A DNA stretch of 64,000 nt from Ruegeria sp. HKCCA6707. GTDB taxonomy: Bacteria > Pseudomonadota > Alphaproteobacteria > Rhodobacterales > Rhodobacteraceae. The notes beneath the pieces were generated by a model. It worked only from the letters and a program-made list of their open reading frames with translations, did no database searches and was not told the DNA's origin. The stretch is taken from the NCBI RefSeq assembly GCF_013033515.1, contig NZ_WQEG01000009.1, positions 62,001 through 126,000 on the forward strand, given 5' to 3'. This document shows positions 55,296 through 64,000 of the stretch, piece after piece (position 1 is the stretch's first letter; every line of letters begins with the position of its first letter). The position numbers and the translations under genes are program-made.

Positions 55296-56338
55296 AAGGA
55301 TTTCCCCGTTTGCGTATCAAACAGATGCAACGTCTCTGGTCTCAGGGTTATGTTGGTCACACCGGGCGCGGCCTCGACATCCTTGCCCACATGGACGGTA
55401 AAGGGCTGGCCGCCAAGCTCGCCATGCAACAGGCGGTGTGCGCCAAGCTCCTCAACGATCGAAACCGCAAATGGCGTTTGTCCCTGCTCGGACAGCACCA
55501 CATCCTCGGGGCGCACGCCCAACTGCACCGGGCCTTGTGCGCTTGTCTGCGCGGTGCCCAGCACGGTGCTGCCATTGACACGGATTTCACCGGCTTCGAC
55601 GCGCGCGTCCAGCAGATTCATCGGCGGTGCGCCCATGAACGAGGCCACAAAGGTCGAGGCGGGGTTGTGATAGATCTCGGCCGGGGTGCCGATCTGTTCG
55701 ATCTCCCCGCCGTTCAGAACAATGATCCGGTCAGCCATGGTCATGGCTTCGACCTGATCATGGGTCACATAGATCGAAGTCACGCCCAAACGGCGCTGCA
55801 ACGCCTTGATTTCAATCCGCATCTGGTTGCGAAGCTTGGCATCAAGGTTCGAGAGCGGCTCGTCAAACAAAAACAGCGCAGGGTCGCGCACTACTGCGCG
55901 CCCCATGGCCACTCGCTGCCGTTGACCGCCCGATAGCTGCGAGGGTTTGCGATCCAGCAACTCGGTCAGGTTCAGCATCTTGGCCGCTTCCTGAACCTTG
56001 GCCTCTATATCGGGTGCCGAGGTGCCGCGGTTCTTGAGGCCATAGCCGATATTCTTGCGCACGGTCTTATGCGGGTAGAGCGCATAGTTCTGGAACACCA
56101 TCGCGATATCGCGGTTGGCCGGGTCAACGTCATTCACACGTGTCTCACCGATCTTGAGATCACCTGTGGTGATCTCTTCCAGCCCGGCGATCATCCGCAA
56201 TAGGGTGGATTTGCCACAGCCCGAGGGCCCAACAAGCACAACGAATTCGCCATCTTTGATCTGGATATTTGCCGGTTTGACGGCTTCAAACCCGTTTGGA
56301 TAGGTCTTGCCGACCTGGGCCAGAGTAACATTTGCCAT
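55292..56338 (-). CDS. ugpC: ABC transporter ATP-binding protein UgpC
   Basis: The protein has 348 residues. Walker A is GPSGCGKST, the signature is LSGGQRQRVAMGRA, Walker B is ALFLFDEPLSNLD, and a C-terminal TOBE/OB domain follows as in MalK/UgpC. It powers glycerol-3-phosphate import with UgpA and UgpE. AAGGAA precedes ATG. It is coupled to the EEP gene. Confidence 0.9.
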   Translation of the reverse strand: MANVTLAQVGKTYPNGFEAVKPANIQIKDGEFVVLVGPSGCGKSTLLRMIAGLEEITTGDLKIGETRVNDVDPANRDIAMVFQNYALYPHKTVRKNIGYGLKNRGTSAPDIEAKVQEAAKMLNLTELLDRKPSQLSGGQRQRVAMGRAVVRDPALFLFDEPLSNLDAKLRNQMRIEIKALQRRLGVTSIYVTHDQVEAMTMADRIIVLNGGEIEQIGTPAEIYHNPASTFVASFMGAPPMNLLDARVEAGEIRVNGSTVLGTAQTSAQGPVQLGVRPEDVVLSEQGQTPFAVSIVEELGAHRLLHGELGGQPFTVHVGKDVEAAPGVTNITLRPETLHLFDTQTGKSL

Positions 56339-56403
56339 TTCGGTTTCCTTTTGTGCCCGCGTGCCAAGCGGCCTGTGGGCGAGTTATGTCTGAAGCACGG
56401 GGC

Positions 56404-57300
56404 CTATTTGTCGGACTCGGTCAGGCCCTTGACGAACCAGTTCTGAAAGAAGAGCACGATCAGAACCGGTGGCAGCATCGCGATGATGGCAAGCGCCAGC
56501 GCCTGGCCGTATTCGGGGATCGAGTTTGCATCGATCATCGACTGGTAGATCTGCTTGATGCCGCGCACCAGGGTGAATAGCCCCTCATCGGTGGTGATCA
56601 GTGTGGGCCACAGATACTGGTTCCAGCCGAACACGAACATGATGATGAAGATCGCCGCAATCATTGTCTGGGACAGGGGCACCAGAATATCGATGAAGAA
56701 CTTCACCGGCCCGGCTCCGTCAATGCGCGCGGCTTCAGCCAGCTCTTCAGGGACCGAGCGGAAGAATTGGCGGAAAAAGAACGTCCCCGTCGCCGAAGCA
56801 ATCAGCGGGATGATCAGGCCGGAATAGGTGTTAGCCAACCCCAGACGCTGGATTGCCTCGAACGAGGGCAGGATCCGCACTTCCAGCGGCAATAGCAGCG
56901 TGGTGAAGATGATCCAGAAGGCAAAGGTGGCAAAGCGCAGCCGGAAATAGACCAGCGCATAGGCGGCCAGCATCGAGATGATGATCTTGCCGATGGCAAA
57001 GCCAAAGCCCAGGATCATCGAGTTCTTGAGCATCACCATCCCGTCGACGGTCGCGGTAAACCCGCCTTTTTCAAACATGGCCTTGCCATAGTTCTCGGCA
57101 AAGTGGTCGCCGGGCAGGAATTGGATCCCGTTGCGCGCAATATCCACCGCGCTGTGGGTCGAAGTGATGAAGATCAGCGCCACAGGAACCAGCATGAACA
57201 GGGCGCCCAGGATCAGGATCGTGTGGTCAAAGATCGGCTCCCACCGGATCGGGCGGCGCGGGGCGGGGGTGGTGATGTCAGTGCTTTCAGCGATCGCCAT
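56404..57300 (-). CDS. ugpE: ABC transporter permease UgpE
   Basis: The protein has 298 residues with six hydrophobic segments. IPLIASATGTFFFRQFFRSVPEELAEAARIDGAG contains the EAA loop that contacts UgpC and closely matches UgpE. GWNQYLWPTLITTDEG is also characteristic. It starts 10 bases after the ugpA stop. Confidence 0.9.
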   Translation of the reverse strand: MAIAESTDITTPAPRRPIRWEPIFDHTILILGALFMLVPVALIFITSTHSAVDIARNGIQFLPGDHFAENYGKAMFEKGGFTATVDGMVMLKNSMILGFGFAIGKIIISMLAAYALVYFRLRFATFAFWIIFTTLLLPLEVRILPSFEAIQRLGLANTYSGLIIPLIASATGTFFFRQFFRSVPEELAEAARIDGAGPVKFFIDILVPLSQTMIAAIFIIMFVFGWNQYLWPTLITTDEGLFTLVRGIKQIYQSMIDANSIPEYGQALALAIIAMLPPVLIVLFFQNWFVKGLTESDK

Positions 57301-57310
57301 GGGGCACCTC

Positions 57311-58192
57311 TTAACTATAGTGAATACGGCGTTCGATCAGCCGGAACTGAAAGACCGTCAAAACAAGGACAACAACCATCAGCACAACCGATTGCGCCGA
57401 GGACCCGCCCAGATCGTTGCCGCGGAAACCGTCCATATAGACCTTGTAGACAAGGGTCATGGGGTTGTTGCCAGGCTCACCTTTGACAAGCGTGTCGATG
57501 ATGCCGAACGTGTCGAAAAGGGCGTAGGTGATATTGATGATCAACAGGAAAAAACCGGTGGGTGCCAGCAGCGGGAAGGTGATATCCCAAAAACGCCGCG
57601 TACCTGATCGGTTGTCGATCATGGCCGCTTCGCGGACCGAGCGGGGGATGGATTGCAGCCCCGACAGGAAAAAGATGAAATTGACCGGCACCTGCTTCCA
57701 TACGGCGATGATCACATAGGCCGTCGCGGTCGAGGTATTGTCGACCAGAATGCGGAAATCCCAGCCCAGGGCCTGGAAGAAATCCGTCAGCGGCCCATTG
57801 TGTTGGTGAAACAGCAAGATGCCCATGAAACCCGCCACAGGTGGTGCGATGGCATAGACCCACATCAGCAAGGTGCGATAGGTTCGGGCTCCGCGGATAA
57901 CTTTGTCTGCCTTCACCGCCAAAAGCAAAGCGATGGCAAGCGAGAAAAACGTCACCAAAGCCGTAAAGATCAGCGTGAACCAGGTGGTGCGCAGATATTC
58001 GGAGCTTTTGGCAAGATCGGTATAGTTCTCGGCACCCACAAAGGTCGAGCCGAAGCCGAACGGGTCTTGCAGGTAAAAGGACGACTGGATCGCCCAGCCC
58101 GCAGGCCAATAGAAAAAGATCGCGATGATCGTCAGCTGAGGCAGCAACAGTGCCACCGGTAGCCAAACATTTGTAAATCCGGCGCGTTTCAC
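57311..58192 (-). CDS. ugpA: ABC transporter permease UgpA
   Basis: The protein has 293 residues from GTG 58192, decided by AAGGGG six bases upstream and by the E. coli length of 295; an in-frame TTG at 58219 would fall in a hairpin. VWKQVPVNFIFFLSGLQSIPRSVREAAMID and SSAQSVVLM match UgpA. It forms the channel with UgpE. Confidence 0.9.
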   Translation of the reverse strand: MKRAGFTNVWLPVALLLPQLTIIAIFFYWPAGWAIQSSFYLQDPFGFGSTFVGAENYTDLAKSSEYLRTTWFTLIFTALVTFFSLAIALLLAVKADKVIRGARTYRTLLMWVYAIAPPVAGFMGILLFHQHNGPLTDFFQALGWDFRILVDNTSTATAYVIIAVWKQVPVNFIFFLSGLQSIPRSVREAAMIDNRSGTRRFWDITFPLLAPTGFFLLIINITYALFDTFGIIDTLVKGEPGNNPMTLVYKVYMDGFRGNDLGGSSAQSVVLMVVVLVLTVFQFRLIERRIHYS

Positions 58193-58214
58193 GTCGAGCC
58201 CCTTGCAGTCAAAG

Positions 58215-58245
58215 GTCAATGGCCGACACAGGTGCGGCCATTGAC
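58215..58245 (-). promoter_or_regulatory. intercistronic hairpin between ugpB and ugpA
   Basis: Perfect eleven-base arms GTCAATGGCCG and CGGCCATTGAC surround a 9-base loop, in the 72-base gap after ugpB. Such hairpins often protect the binding-protein mRNA from 3' decay, so that it is made in excess of the permeases. Confidence 0.65.
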
Positions 58246-58264
58246 AAGGTTTTGGAGAAGGCGA

Positions 58265-59569
58265 CTAGCCTTGCGTACGCGCAAAGCGCTCGAGCAGCTG
58301 GTTGGCTTCTTCCTGGATGGTCGCGAACGCTTCGTCCACGGTGGTCTCACCCGTCAGGATGCGGCCGTATTCGCGGTTCATCACGTCACGGATCTGGACG
58401 TAAAAGCCCATACGATAGCCGCGGGTAAACTCACCAGCAGGCAGGCTGAGCTGTTCGATGCCAACCTCGGCGGCCGGGAACTTTTCGTAGTGGCCGTCTT
58501 CTTTGGCCAGCGCATAGGCCGCATTCGTGATCGGCACATAACCGGTTGCCTCATGCCAGAAATACTGGGTGTCGGCTGCGGTCAGGAAGCGGAAGAATTC
58601 CGCAGTGGCCTTGTTTTCTTCGTCAGACTTGCCCGCCATCGCGAACAGAGCGGCGCCACCGATAAAGGTTTGGGTGGGCTCGGCGGCTACTGCTTCCCAG
58701 TAAGGCAGCATCGTGGCCGAGAACTCAAAGCCCAGATCTTTGGCAACCAGACCGCCAAAGGAACCTGACGAGCCCAACCACATGGCAACTTCACCATCTT
58801 CAAACGGCTTGGCGTTGTCGCCCCAGCCGGTGCCATACCATTCAAAGAACTCTTTGTCCTGCCAATCGGTCAGGGCGGTGAAATGAGCTTTGATGGCCGG
58901 ATGATCAATCATGATCTCGGTGTCGGTGCCATCATAGCCGTTGTTGTTCGACGCAAATTGCAGGTTGTGGCGCGAAAAGAAGTTCTCGGTGAAGATCCAG
59001 GGCAGGTGCGACTGGCTCAGCGCGATGTAACCGGCATCCTTGAGGGCTGGCGCTGTGACCTCTTGGAACTCTTCCCAGGTCTTGGGCGGGGTGACGCCGG
59101 CCTTTTCCAGCGCGTCAACATTGTAATAGAGGATCGGAGTTGACGAGTTGAACGGCATCCCGATCATTTTGCCGTCGCTGTCGGCATAGAAATAACGGAC
59201 ACCGGCAATATAGTCGTTGATGTCGAAATCAACACCATTGTCGGCCAGCAGATCCTGAACCGGGATTGTCGCGCCCTTTGCGCCGATCACAGTGGCAGCA
59301 CCGGCATCAAACACCTGCATTATGTTGGGTTGTTCACCGGCACGGAAAGCCGCGATACCAGCGGTCAGCGTCTCTTCGTACGAGCCTTTGAAGACCGGGG
59401 TGATCTTATAGTCGTCCTGGCTGGCGTTGAAATCTTCGGCCAGCTGATTCACCGTTTCACCCAATTGGCCGCCCATCGCGTGCCAGAAGGTGATTTCCGT
59501 TTCCGCGAAAGCTGCCTGGCCTGCAAATGACAGGGCGAGGCTTGCAGCGCCGAGTTTGAGAAGTTTCAT
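58265..59569 (-). CDS. ugpB: glycerol-3-phosphate-binding protein UgpB
   Basis: The protein has 434 residues with a signal peptide of 22 (cut after AFA). EITFWHAMGGQLGETV, GMPFNSSTPILYYN, GGAALFAMAGK and WHEATGYVPIT match UgpB. It captures glycerol-3-phosphate or glycerophosphocholine in the periplasm. GGAG lies before ATG. It is the first gene of the operon and divergent from a LacI regulator. Confidence 0.92.
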   Translation of the reverse strand: MKLLKLGAASLALSFAGQAAFAETEITFWHAMGGQLGETVNQLAEDFNASQDDYKITPVFKGSYEETLTAGIAAFRAGEQPNIMQVFDAGAATVIGAKGATIPVQDLLADNGVDFDINDYIAGVRYFYADSDGKMIGMPFNSSTPILYYNVDALEKAGVTPPKTWEEFQEVTAPALKDAGYIALSQSHLPWIFTENFFSRHNLQFASNNNGYDGTDTEIMIDHPAIKAHFTALTDWQDKEFFEWYGTGWGDNAKPFEDGEVAMWLGSSGSFGGLVAKDLGFEFSATMLPYWEAVAAEPTQTFIGGAALFAMAGKSDEENKATAEFFRFLTAADTQYFWHEATGYVPITNAAYALAKEDGHYEKFPAAEVGIEQLSLPAGEFTRGYRMGFYVQIRDVMNREYGRILTGETTVDEAFATIQEEANQLLERFARTQG

Positions 59570-59694
59570 TTAGCTACTCCATGTAGTTTGCCCGCAAAAC
59601 GGGGCGATATCGGGCGCGAACCTTGGTTTTTTCCAAGCGTCCGGCGACCGATTGAATTGTGGAAAGGGAAAAGAACTTGCCCCCGAATGCACGA

Positions 59695-59714
59695 ATGTGC
59701 ACACGTGTTCACAT
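59695..59714. promoter_or_regulatory. LacI-type operator between ugpB and its regulator
   Basis: ATGTGCACAC followed directly by GTGTTCACAT is a 20-base palindrome with one mismatched pair. It lies in the divergent gap, 126 bases before the ugpB start and 80 bases before the regulator start. The central CG and symmetry are typical of LacI-family sites. Confidence 0.65.
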
Positions 59715-59793
59715 AGACTCGTTTTGTAACGGAACTGCGACGTTTTGGATTCGTGTTTGTTACATTTGCGTCGCCCGAAGGAGCAGATTGAAC

Positions 59794-60807
59794 ATGGCGG
59801 GAAACTCTGACAGCCCAGTGCGGCCAAAGCGTGTCACAGCGCAGATGGTAGCGGATCTGGCCGGAGTGTCGCGATCAGCGGTCTCGCGTGCGCTGAACGG
59901 CGGCGGCTATGTTGACGCCCAGAAACGAGAGCAAATCGTCAAAGCCGCAGCCGAGCTTGGGTATCAGCCCAACGCGCTTGCAGCCACTTTGCAAGGCGGT
60001 GCATCGCGCCTGGTTGCGGTTGTTGCGGGAGATATTCGAAATTTGCATGATAGCAACTTTGTCTTCAGACTGTGTGAAGGTCTGAACCGGCAGGGGTTTT
60101 GGCCCTTGGTCATCACCGGAACGCAGACCGCTTCGGGAATCACCGTCGAAGACGCGCTGCGGTTTCCCTTGGATGCGATTGTCGTTCGTGGCGGCAGCAT
60201 GACCGAGGCTTTGGTCGATCGCTGCGGCAAACTAAACATACCAATGATCTGTTATGGCCGTAGCATCGAGAACGCAAAAGCTGACGCTGTCTGTTGCGAA
60301 AACGCAGCTGGAACGCGCAAAGCCACCGAACTGCTTTTGGCCAAAGGTCGAAAAAAATTTGGGTTCATAAGCGGGCCCCAAGGCTTTTTCTCGTCCGATC
60401 AGCGGCGGCGTGGTCTGATCGAGACATTGGATCAGGCTGGACTGAGCCTGAGCTTTGAGCATCCCGGCGATTTTACGGTCGACGGGGGATTTGCAGCGGC
60501 GCAGGCAATGATCGCTTCAGGTGAGACCATCGACGCGCTGATTTGTGCCAATGATGCGTCGGCCATCGGCGCGTTGGGGGCGCTTCGGTCTTGCAACATA
60601 GATGTCCCAAGCCAGATGTCTGTGATCGGATTCGATGACGCCGAGATGGCGCGGTGGCCCATGTTCGCGTTGACGACGGTCCAAAATCCGATTGATTTGA
60701 TGGTCGAAACGATCCTGGATCTGATCCAAAGGCGTATTACCGCGCCGGAAAGGCCTGCCAAAACCGTGACTGTCATGCCCGAGATCCTATTGCGGGAAAC
60801 CCATTAG
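59794..60807 (+). CDS. LacI family transcriptional regulator of the ugp operon
   Basis: The protein has 337 residues from ATG 59794, with AAGGAG upstream. The HTH is VTAQMVADLAGVSRSAVSRALNGGGYVD. The periplasmic-binding-like domain holds ALICANDASAIGALGALRSC and SVIGFDDAEMARWPMFALTTV. It is divergent from ugpB, so control of the operon by a carbohydrate or glycerol-phosphate ligand is inferred rather than the phosphate-starvation control known in E. coli. Confidence 0.88.
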   Translation: MAGNSDSPVRPKRVTAQMVADLAGVSRSAVSRALNGGGYVDAQKREQIVKAAAELGYQPNALAATLQGGASRLVAVVAGDIRNLHDSNFVFRLCEGLNRQGFWPLVITGTQTASGITVEDALRFPLDAIVVRGGSMTEALVDRCGKLNIPMICYGRSIENAKADAVCCENAAGTRKATELLLAKGRKKFGFISGPQGFFSSDQRRRGLIETLDQAGLSLSFEHPGDFTVDGGFAAAQAMIASGETIDALICANDASAIGALGALRSCNIDVPSQMSVIGFDDAEMARWPMFALTTVQNPIDLMVETILDLIQRRITAPERPAKTVTVMPEILLRETH

Positions 60808-60915
60808 CGCGGCTTTTTTAGTTTGAAATCTGACGTCGGATCGACGCTGATTTTCGGGAGCATCCCAATGAAACAGGTCTGGCTGAAATTGCGCGAAACT
60901 CCGACGAGGATCCAC

Positions 60916-60944
60916 TTGACCTCGTCTTGGGTATGACATAAACC
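60916..60944 (+). promoter_or_regulatory. probable promoter of tRNA-Gly
   Basis: TTGACC, then 17 bases, then TAAACC, ends 12 bases before the mature tRNA start. The -35 is near consensus and the -10 is weak, as in many alphaproteobacterial tRNA promoters. Confidence 0.5.
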
Positions 60945-60956
60945 CGCGCAGGCTGA

Positions 60957-61031
<75 letters not shown>

Positions 61032-61252
61032 AAACACTCAGCTTGATCCATTGTTTGACAAACACGTTCCGCGCTTTTGCGGTTTCGACCTTTCGGTGAG
61101 TATTTGGATCGAGCGCGGGCGACGCGTTGCGTCAAATGGCCTTAGCCCAACACCGAATTTCCACCATAAGCTTGACGCTGCGCGTCGGCGCAGCCAAGAA
61201 GCTGATCAACACGTGTGAACCCGTGTGACAGATAATCGAACAAGGGCCAAAC

Positions 61253-63073
61253 ATGGCAAGACCACCTTCCGCAAATCGAGCCAACATGCCCGCTCCGGGT
61301 GCAGACCAAGAGCGTGAAGGTTCCAGGAAGTTCGGCGTGCTGGCCTCGTTATGGCCTTTCATGCGTCCTTACAAGGTGCTGATGATCGGGGCGACGCTGG
61401 CCTTGATCGTGACGGCTGGGATGACGCTGACACTGCCAGTGGCGGTGCGGCGTGTGGTCGATCATTTCCGTATCGAAGATGGCGAGCTGCTGGATTGGTA
61501 TTTTCTGGCCGCGCTGGGCATCGCTGCCGTTCTCGCGGTTGGTACCGGCATTCGCTATGCGCTGGTGACGCGTCTGGGCGAACGGGTTGTGGCCGATATT
61601 CGCAAAGCGGTCTTTGACCGCGTGATCGGTATGAGCCCGGAATTCTACGAACGTATCATGACCGGAGAGGTCCTGAGCCGTATCACCACGGACACCACGC
61701 TGATCCAATCGGTTCTGGGATCCTCTGTGTCCATTGCTTTGCGCAATATGTTGATGTTCTTTGGCGGGCTTGTGCTGATGTTGCTGACCTCGGCCAAACT
61801 GACTTTGCTGGTTTTGCTGCTGATCCCCATTGTCATTGTCCCGATCCTGCTGCTGGGTCGCCGTTTGCGTGCGATCAGCCGCGAAAACCAGGACTGGATT
61901 GCTGCCTCGTCGGGCAATGCGGGCGAGGCGTTGGGCGCGGTTCAGACCGTGCAGGCCTTTACTCATGAACAAGAAAGCCGCAGCCAGTTTTCCGAGATGA
62001 CAGAAACCTCGTACCGCGTCTCGCTACGGCGTATTCAGGCGCGCGCGGTCCTGACGGTCATCGTGATCTTTTTGGTGTTTTCCGGTGTCGTCGGCGTGTT
62101 GTGGATGGGGGCCAATGATGTGCGCAACGGGGTGATGACCGAAGGCGTTCTGATCCAGTTCGTGATCTACTCGATCATCATGGCGGGATCGGTCGCCGCG
62201 CTGTCGGAAATCTGGAGCGAATTGCAGCGCGCCGCAGGCGCGACTGAACGGCTGGTCGAATTGCTGAATGCCAGTGACACGGTAGCCGATGTTGCAACGG
62301 CGCAAATGTTGCCGACGCCGGTGCGTGGTGAAATCGGGTTTCATGATGTGACCTTCCATTACCCTTCGCGCCCCGAAACCGCTGCGCTGAATGATCTGAC
62401 ACTGACAGTTCAGCCGGGTGAGACGGTTGCGTTTGTGGGCCCTTCGGGCGCGGGGAAAACCACTGTCATTCAGCTTATTCAACGCTTTTACGATCCCGAG
62501 CAGGGGCAGGTCACCTTGGACGGGGTCGATCTACGGGAGCTGCGCCGTTCGGATTTCCGCCAACACATTGCCCTGGTGCCACAAGACCCAGTGATCTTCG
62601 CCGCCTCGGCGCGCGATAATATCCGGTTTGGCCGGCTGCATGCCTCAGATGCCGAGGTAGAGGCCGCTGCCCGCGCCGCCGCCGCGCATGATTTCATCGC
62701 GGCGCTGCCAGAAGGCTATGACAGTTTTGTCGGTGAACGCGGCGTGATGCTGTCAGGCGGACAAAAGCAACGCATCGCCATTGCGCGCGCCATATTGCGG
62801 GACGCCCCGGTTTTGCTTCTGGATGAGGCGACCTCGGCGCTGGATGCCGAAAGCGAACGCGCCGTGCAGGGCGCCTTCGACCAAATGCGCGCCGGGCGAA
62901 CAACACTGATCGTTGCGCACCGGTTGGCGACGGTGAAAAAGGCCGACCGGATCGTGGTGCTGGAAGACGGCCGGATCGTGGCTCAGGGTACCCATGACGA
63001 TCTGGTTGCTCAGGATGGTCTGTATGCCCGTCTGGCGCGCCTGCAATTCACGGATGGTGTCGTCGCCGCCTAA
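61253..63073 (+). CDS. ABC exporter, fused transmembrane and ATPase domains (MsbA/ABCB type)
   Basis: The protein has 606 residues. Residues 25-330 have six membrane segments. The ATPase has Walker A GPSGAGKTT near residue 405, the Q-loop in LVPQDPVIF, LSGGQKQRIAIARA, and VLLLDEATSALD. Half-transporters of this type export lipids or drugs as homodimers. The substrate is not evident from neighbours. It does not look like a peptide exporter (no C39 domain). Confidence 0.9.
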   Translation: MARPPSANRANMPAPGADQEREGSRKFGVLASLWPFMRPYKVLMIGATLALIVTAGMTLTLPVAVRRVVDHFRIEDGELLDWYFLAALGIAAVLAVGTGIRYALVTRLGERVVADIRKAVFDRVIGMSPEFYERIMTGEVLSRITTDTTLIQSVLGSSVSIALRNMLMFFGGLVLMLLTSAKLTLLVLLLIPIVIVPILLLGRRLRAISRENQDWIAASSGNAGEALGAVQTVQAFTHEQESRSQFSEMTETSYRVSLRRIQARAVLTVIVIFLVFSGVVGVLWMGANDVRNGVMTEGVLIQFVIYSIIMAGSVAALSEIWSELQRAAGATERLVELLNASDTVADVATAQMLPTPVRGEIGFHDVTFHYPSRPETAALNDLTLTVQPGETVAFVGPSGAGKTTVIQLIQRFYDPEQGQVTLDGVDLRELRRSDFRQHIALVPQDPVIFAASARDNIRFGRLHASDAEVEAAARAAAAHDFIAALPEGYDSFVGERGVMLSGGQKQRIAIARAILRDAPVLLLDEATSALDAESERAVQGAFDQMRAGRTTLIVAHRLATVKKADRIVVLEDGRIVAQGTHDDLVAQDGLYARLARLQFTDGVVAA

Positions 63074-63227
63074 GTTGACGCACGGGCATTTGCGGTTGGC
63101 CGTAGCGTTATTCTACTCTTTCTTGCGCTTCAGGGCTAAGCCGTTGCTTGCGCGCGGTTTGATTTGCTCCCATCTTTGATAGGGCAATGATCCCCTGCGC
63201 ACAGCGGGAGAGAATGGGAGGAAACAC

Positions 63228-64000
63228 ATGGCCTTTGTAGGTAAGGAAGACAAAGCGCGCATTGAACAGGAAATGCCGTGGGAAGATAGGGACCTGCCGG
63301 TCACATTCCATCAGCTTTTGTCACGCACGGCGCAAAAGTTCCCCGACCACAATGCCATCAGCTTTCAGCTTTTGTCCGGCCCGACCGACAAGGCCGAGAC
63401 CCTGACCTGGTCGCAATTGCTGGGCAAGGTCAATCAGGCAGCCAACCTGTTCCGGTCATTGGGTGTAGGGGAAAAGGATGTGGTGGCCTATGTGCTGCCC
63501 AACTGCAACGAGACGTTGGTGACCATGATGGGGGGTGCCGTTGCGGGGATCGTGAACCCGATCAACCCACTTCTCGAGCCCGAACAGATCGCTGCCATCC
63601 TGCGTGAAACTGGGGCCAAGGTTGTGGTGACGTTGAAGTCTTTCCCCAAGACAGACGTGGCCCAAAAGGTCGCGGAGGCCGTGCGTCATGCGCCCGCTGT
63701 GAATACCATTCTGGAAATTGACCTGAACCGTTATCTCACGCCACCAAAGTCTTGGCTTGTTCCTTTCCTGCGCCCAAAGATGGGCGACAAAGAAAACCTG
63801 GCCCATGCGGATTACAAGAATTTCAATGCGGAACTGAACAAACAGCCGACAACGCTGACATTCGCCGACGGATCCGAGGACCGCGTTGCCTGTTACTTCC
63901 ATACTGGTGGAACAACAGGCATGCCAAAGGTTGCACAGCACAAGTATTCCGGCCTTATCTACAACGGCTGGTTGGGCAATACGCTGCTTTTCGACGAAAA
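63228..64000 (+). CDS. acyl-CoA synthetase (AMP-forming), 5' part
   Basis: The gene runs off the right edge after 257 complete codons. ATG 63228 has GGGAGGAAA upstream. Residues 100-120 read LPNCNETLVTMMGGAVAGIVN, and the ATP-binding P-loop YFHTGGTTGMPK is present near residue 223. It activates a fatty or other carboxylic acid as an acyl-adenylate then CoA thioester. The substrate cannot be told from this part. Confidence 0.9.
   Translation, partial: MAFVGKEDKARIEQEMPWEDRDLPVTFHQLLSRTAQKFPDHNAISFQLLSGPTDKAETLTWSQLLGKVNQAANLFRSLGVGEKDVVAYVLPNCNETLVTMMGGAVAGIVNPINPLLEPEQIAAILRETGAKVVVTLKSFPKTDVAQKVAEAVRHAPAVNTILEIDLNRYLTPPKSWLVPFLRPKMGDKENLAHADYKNFNAELNKQPTTLTFADGSEDRVACYFHTGGTTGMPKVAQHKYSGLIYNGWLGNTLLFDE

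Overview
The window reads as an ordinary stretch of chromosome from an alphaproteobacterium of the Rhodobacteraceae (Roseobacter group). This is inferred from the gene families and their arrangement: DUF1150 behind an Hsp20, DUF1467 behind methylmalonyl-CoA epimerase, DUF6455, a fused sulfate adenylyltransferase/APS kinase, a PutA without a ribbon-helix-helix domain facing an Lrp-type regulator, and a moderately high GC content with tight ATGA/GTGA gene overlaps. No species is claimed. I see no insertion sequence, prophage, integrase, CRISPR array or rRNA operon.

Layout. 1-3.1 kb: end of an Hsp20 gene, DUF1150, a PhzF-like protein and two putative glycosyltransferases meeting tail to tail. 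3.2-8.6 kb: sat/cysC fusion, a membrane class III cyclase with a ferredoxin domain, and trxB divergent from an Lrp regulator over paired operator-like repeats. 8.7-10.2 kb: a Hint-domain protein lacking the usual nucleophile, then a hairpin-rich stretch with a likely 42-residue gene. 10.2-16.8 kb: pgeF-midA-lgt (minus), ubiK, ybjN-like, proC, a CsaA-like tRNA-binding protein, glyoxylate reductase and tdk. 17-29.9 kb: an unknown HTH-like protein, a KAS III-type synthase, carB, pabB/pabC/CPBP protease, aspS, an orphan response regulator, mce-DUF1467, an EI24 protein and a nitroreductase. 30-36.4 kb: M48 lipoprotein, YigZ, DUF6455 behind an FNR-type box, a double CDGSH protein, a tiny lipoprotein, dgkA, rimO and an AsmA protein. 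36.4-41 kb: capsule-related block kpsT-kpsE-kdsA-phosphohexomutase (minus). 41-48.7 kb: uracil-DNA glycosylase, SseB, a YghU-like GST, a YHS protein, a J-domain protein, metF/metR, suhB and a rhomboid protease. 48.7-54.2 kb: putA/putR and an RTX-Hint protein. 54.2-60.8 kb: ugpBAEC with an EEP-type phosphohydrolase and a divergent LacI regulator. 61-64 kb: tRNA-Gly(TCC), an ABC exporter and the start of an acyl-CoA synthetase.

How the genes work together. Several blocks are coherent: envelope building (lgt, dgkA, pgeF, AsmA, the kps/kdsA block), one-carbon and folate metabolism (metF/metR, pabB/pabC), proline turnover (putA/putR, proC) and glycerol-3-phosphate or glycerophosphodiester uptake (ugp). 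I did not find a clearly undescribed multi-gene system. The best leads are the redox-domain cyclase, the ugp operon carrying an EEP enzyme instead of UgpQ, the FNR box in front of DUF6455, the HTH-like protein with its nearby palindrome, and the hairpin-rich small-gene region at 9.7-10 kb.
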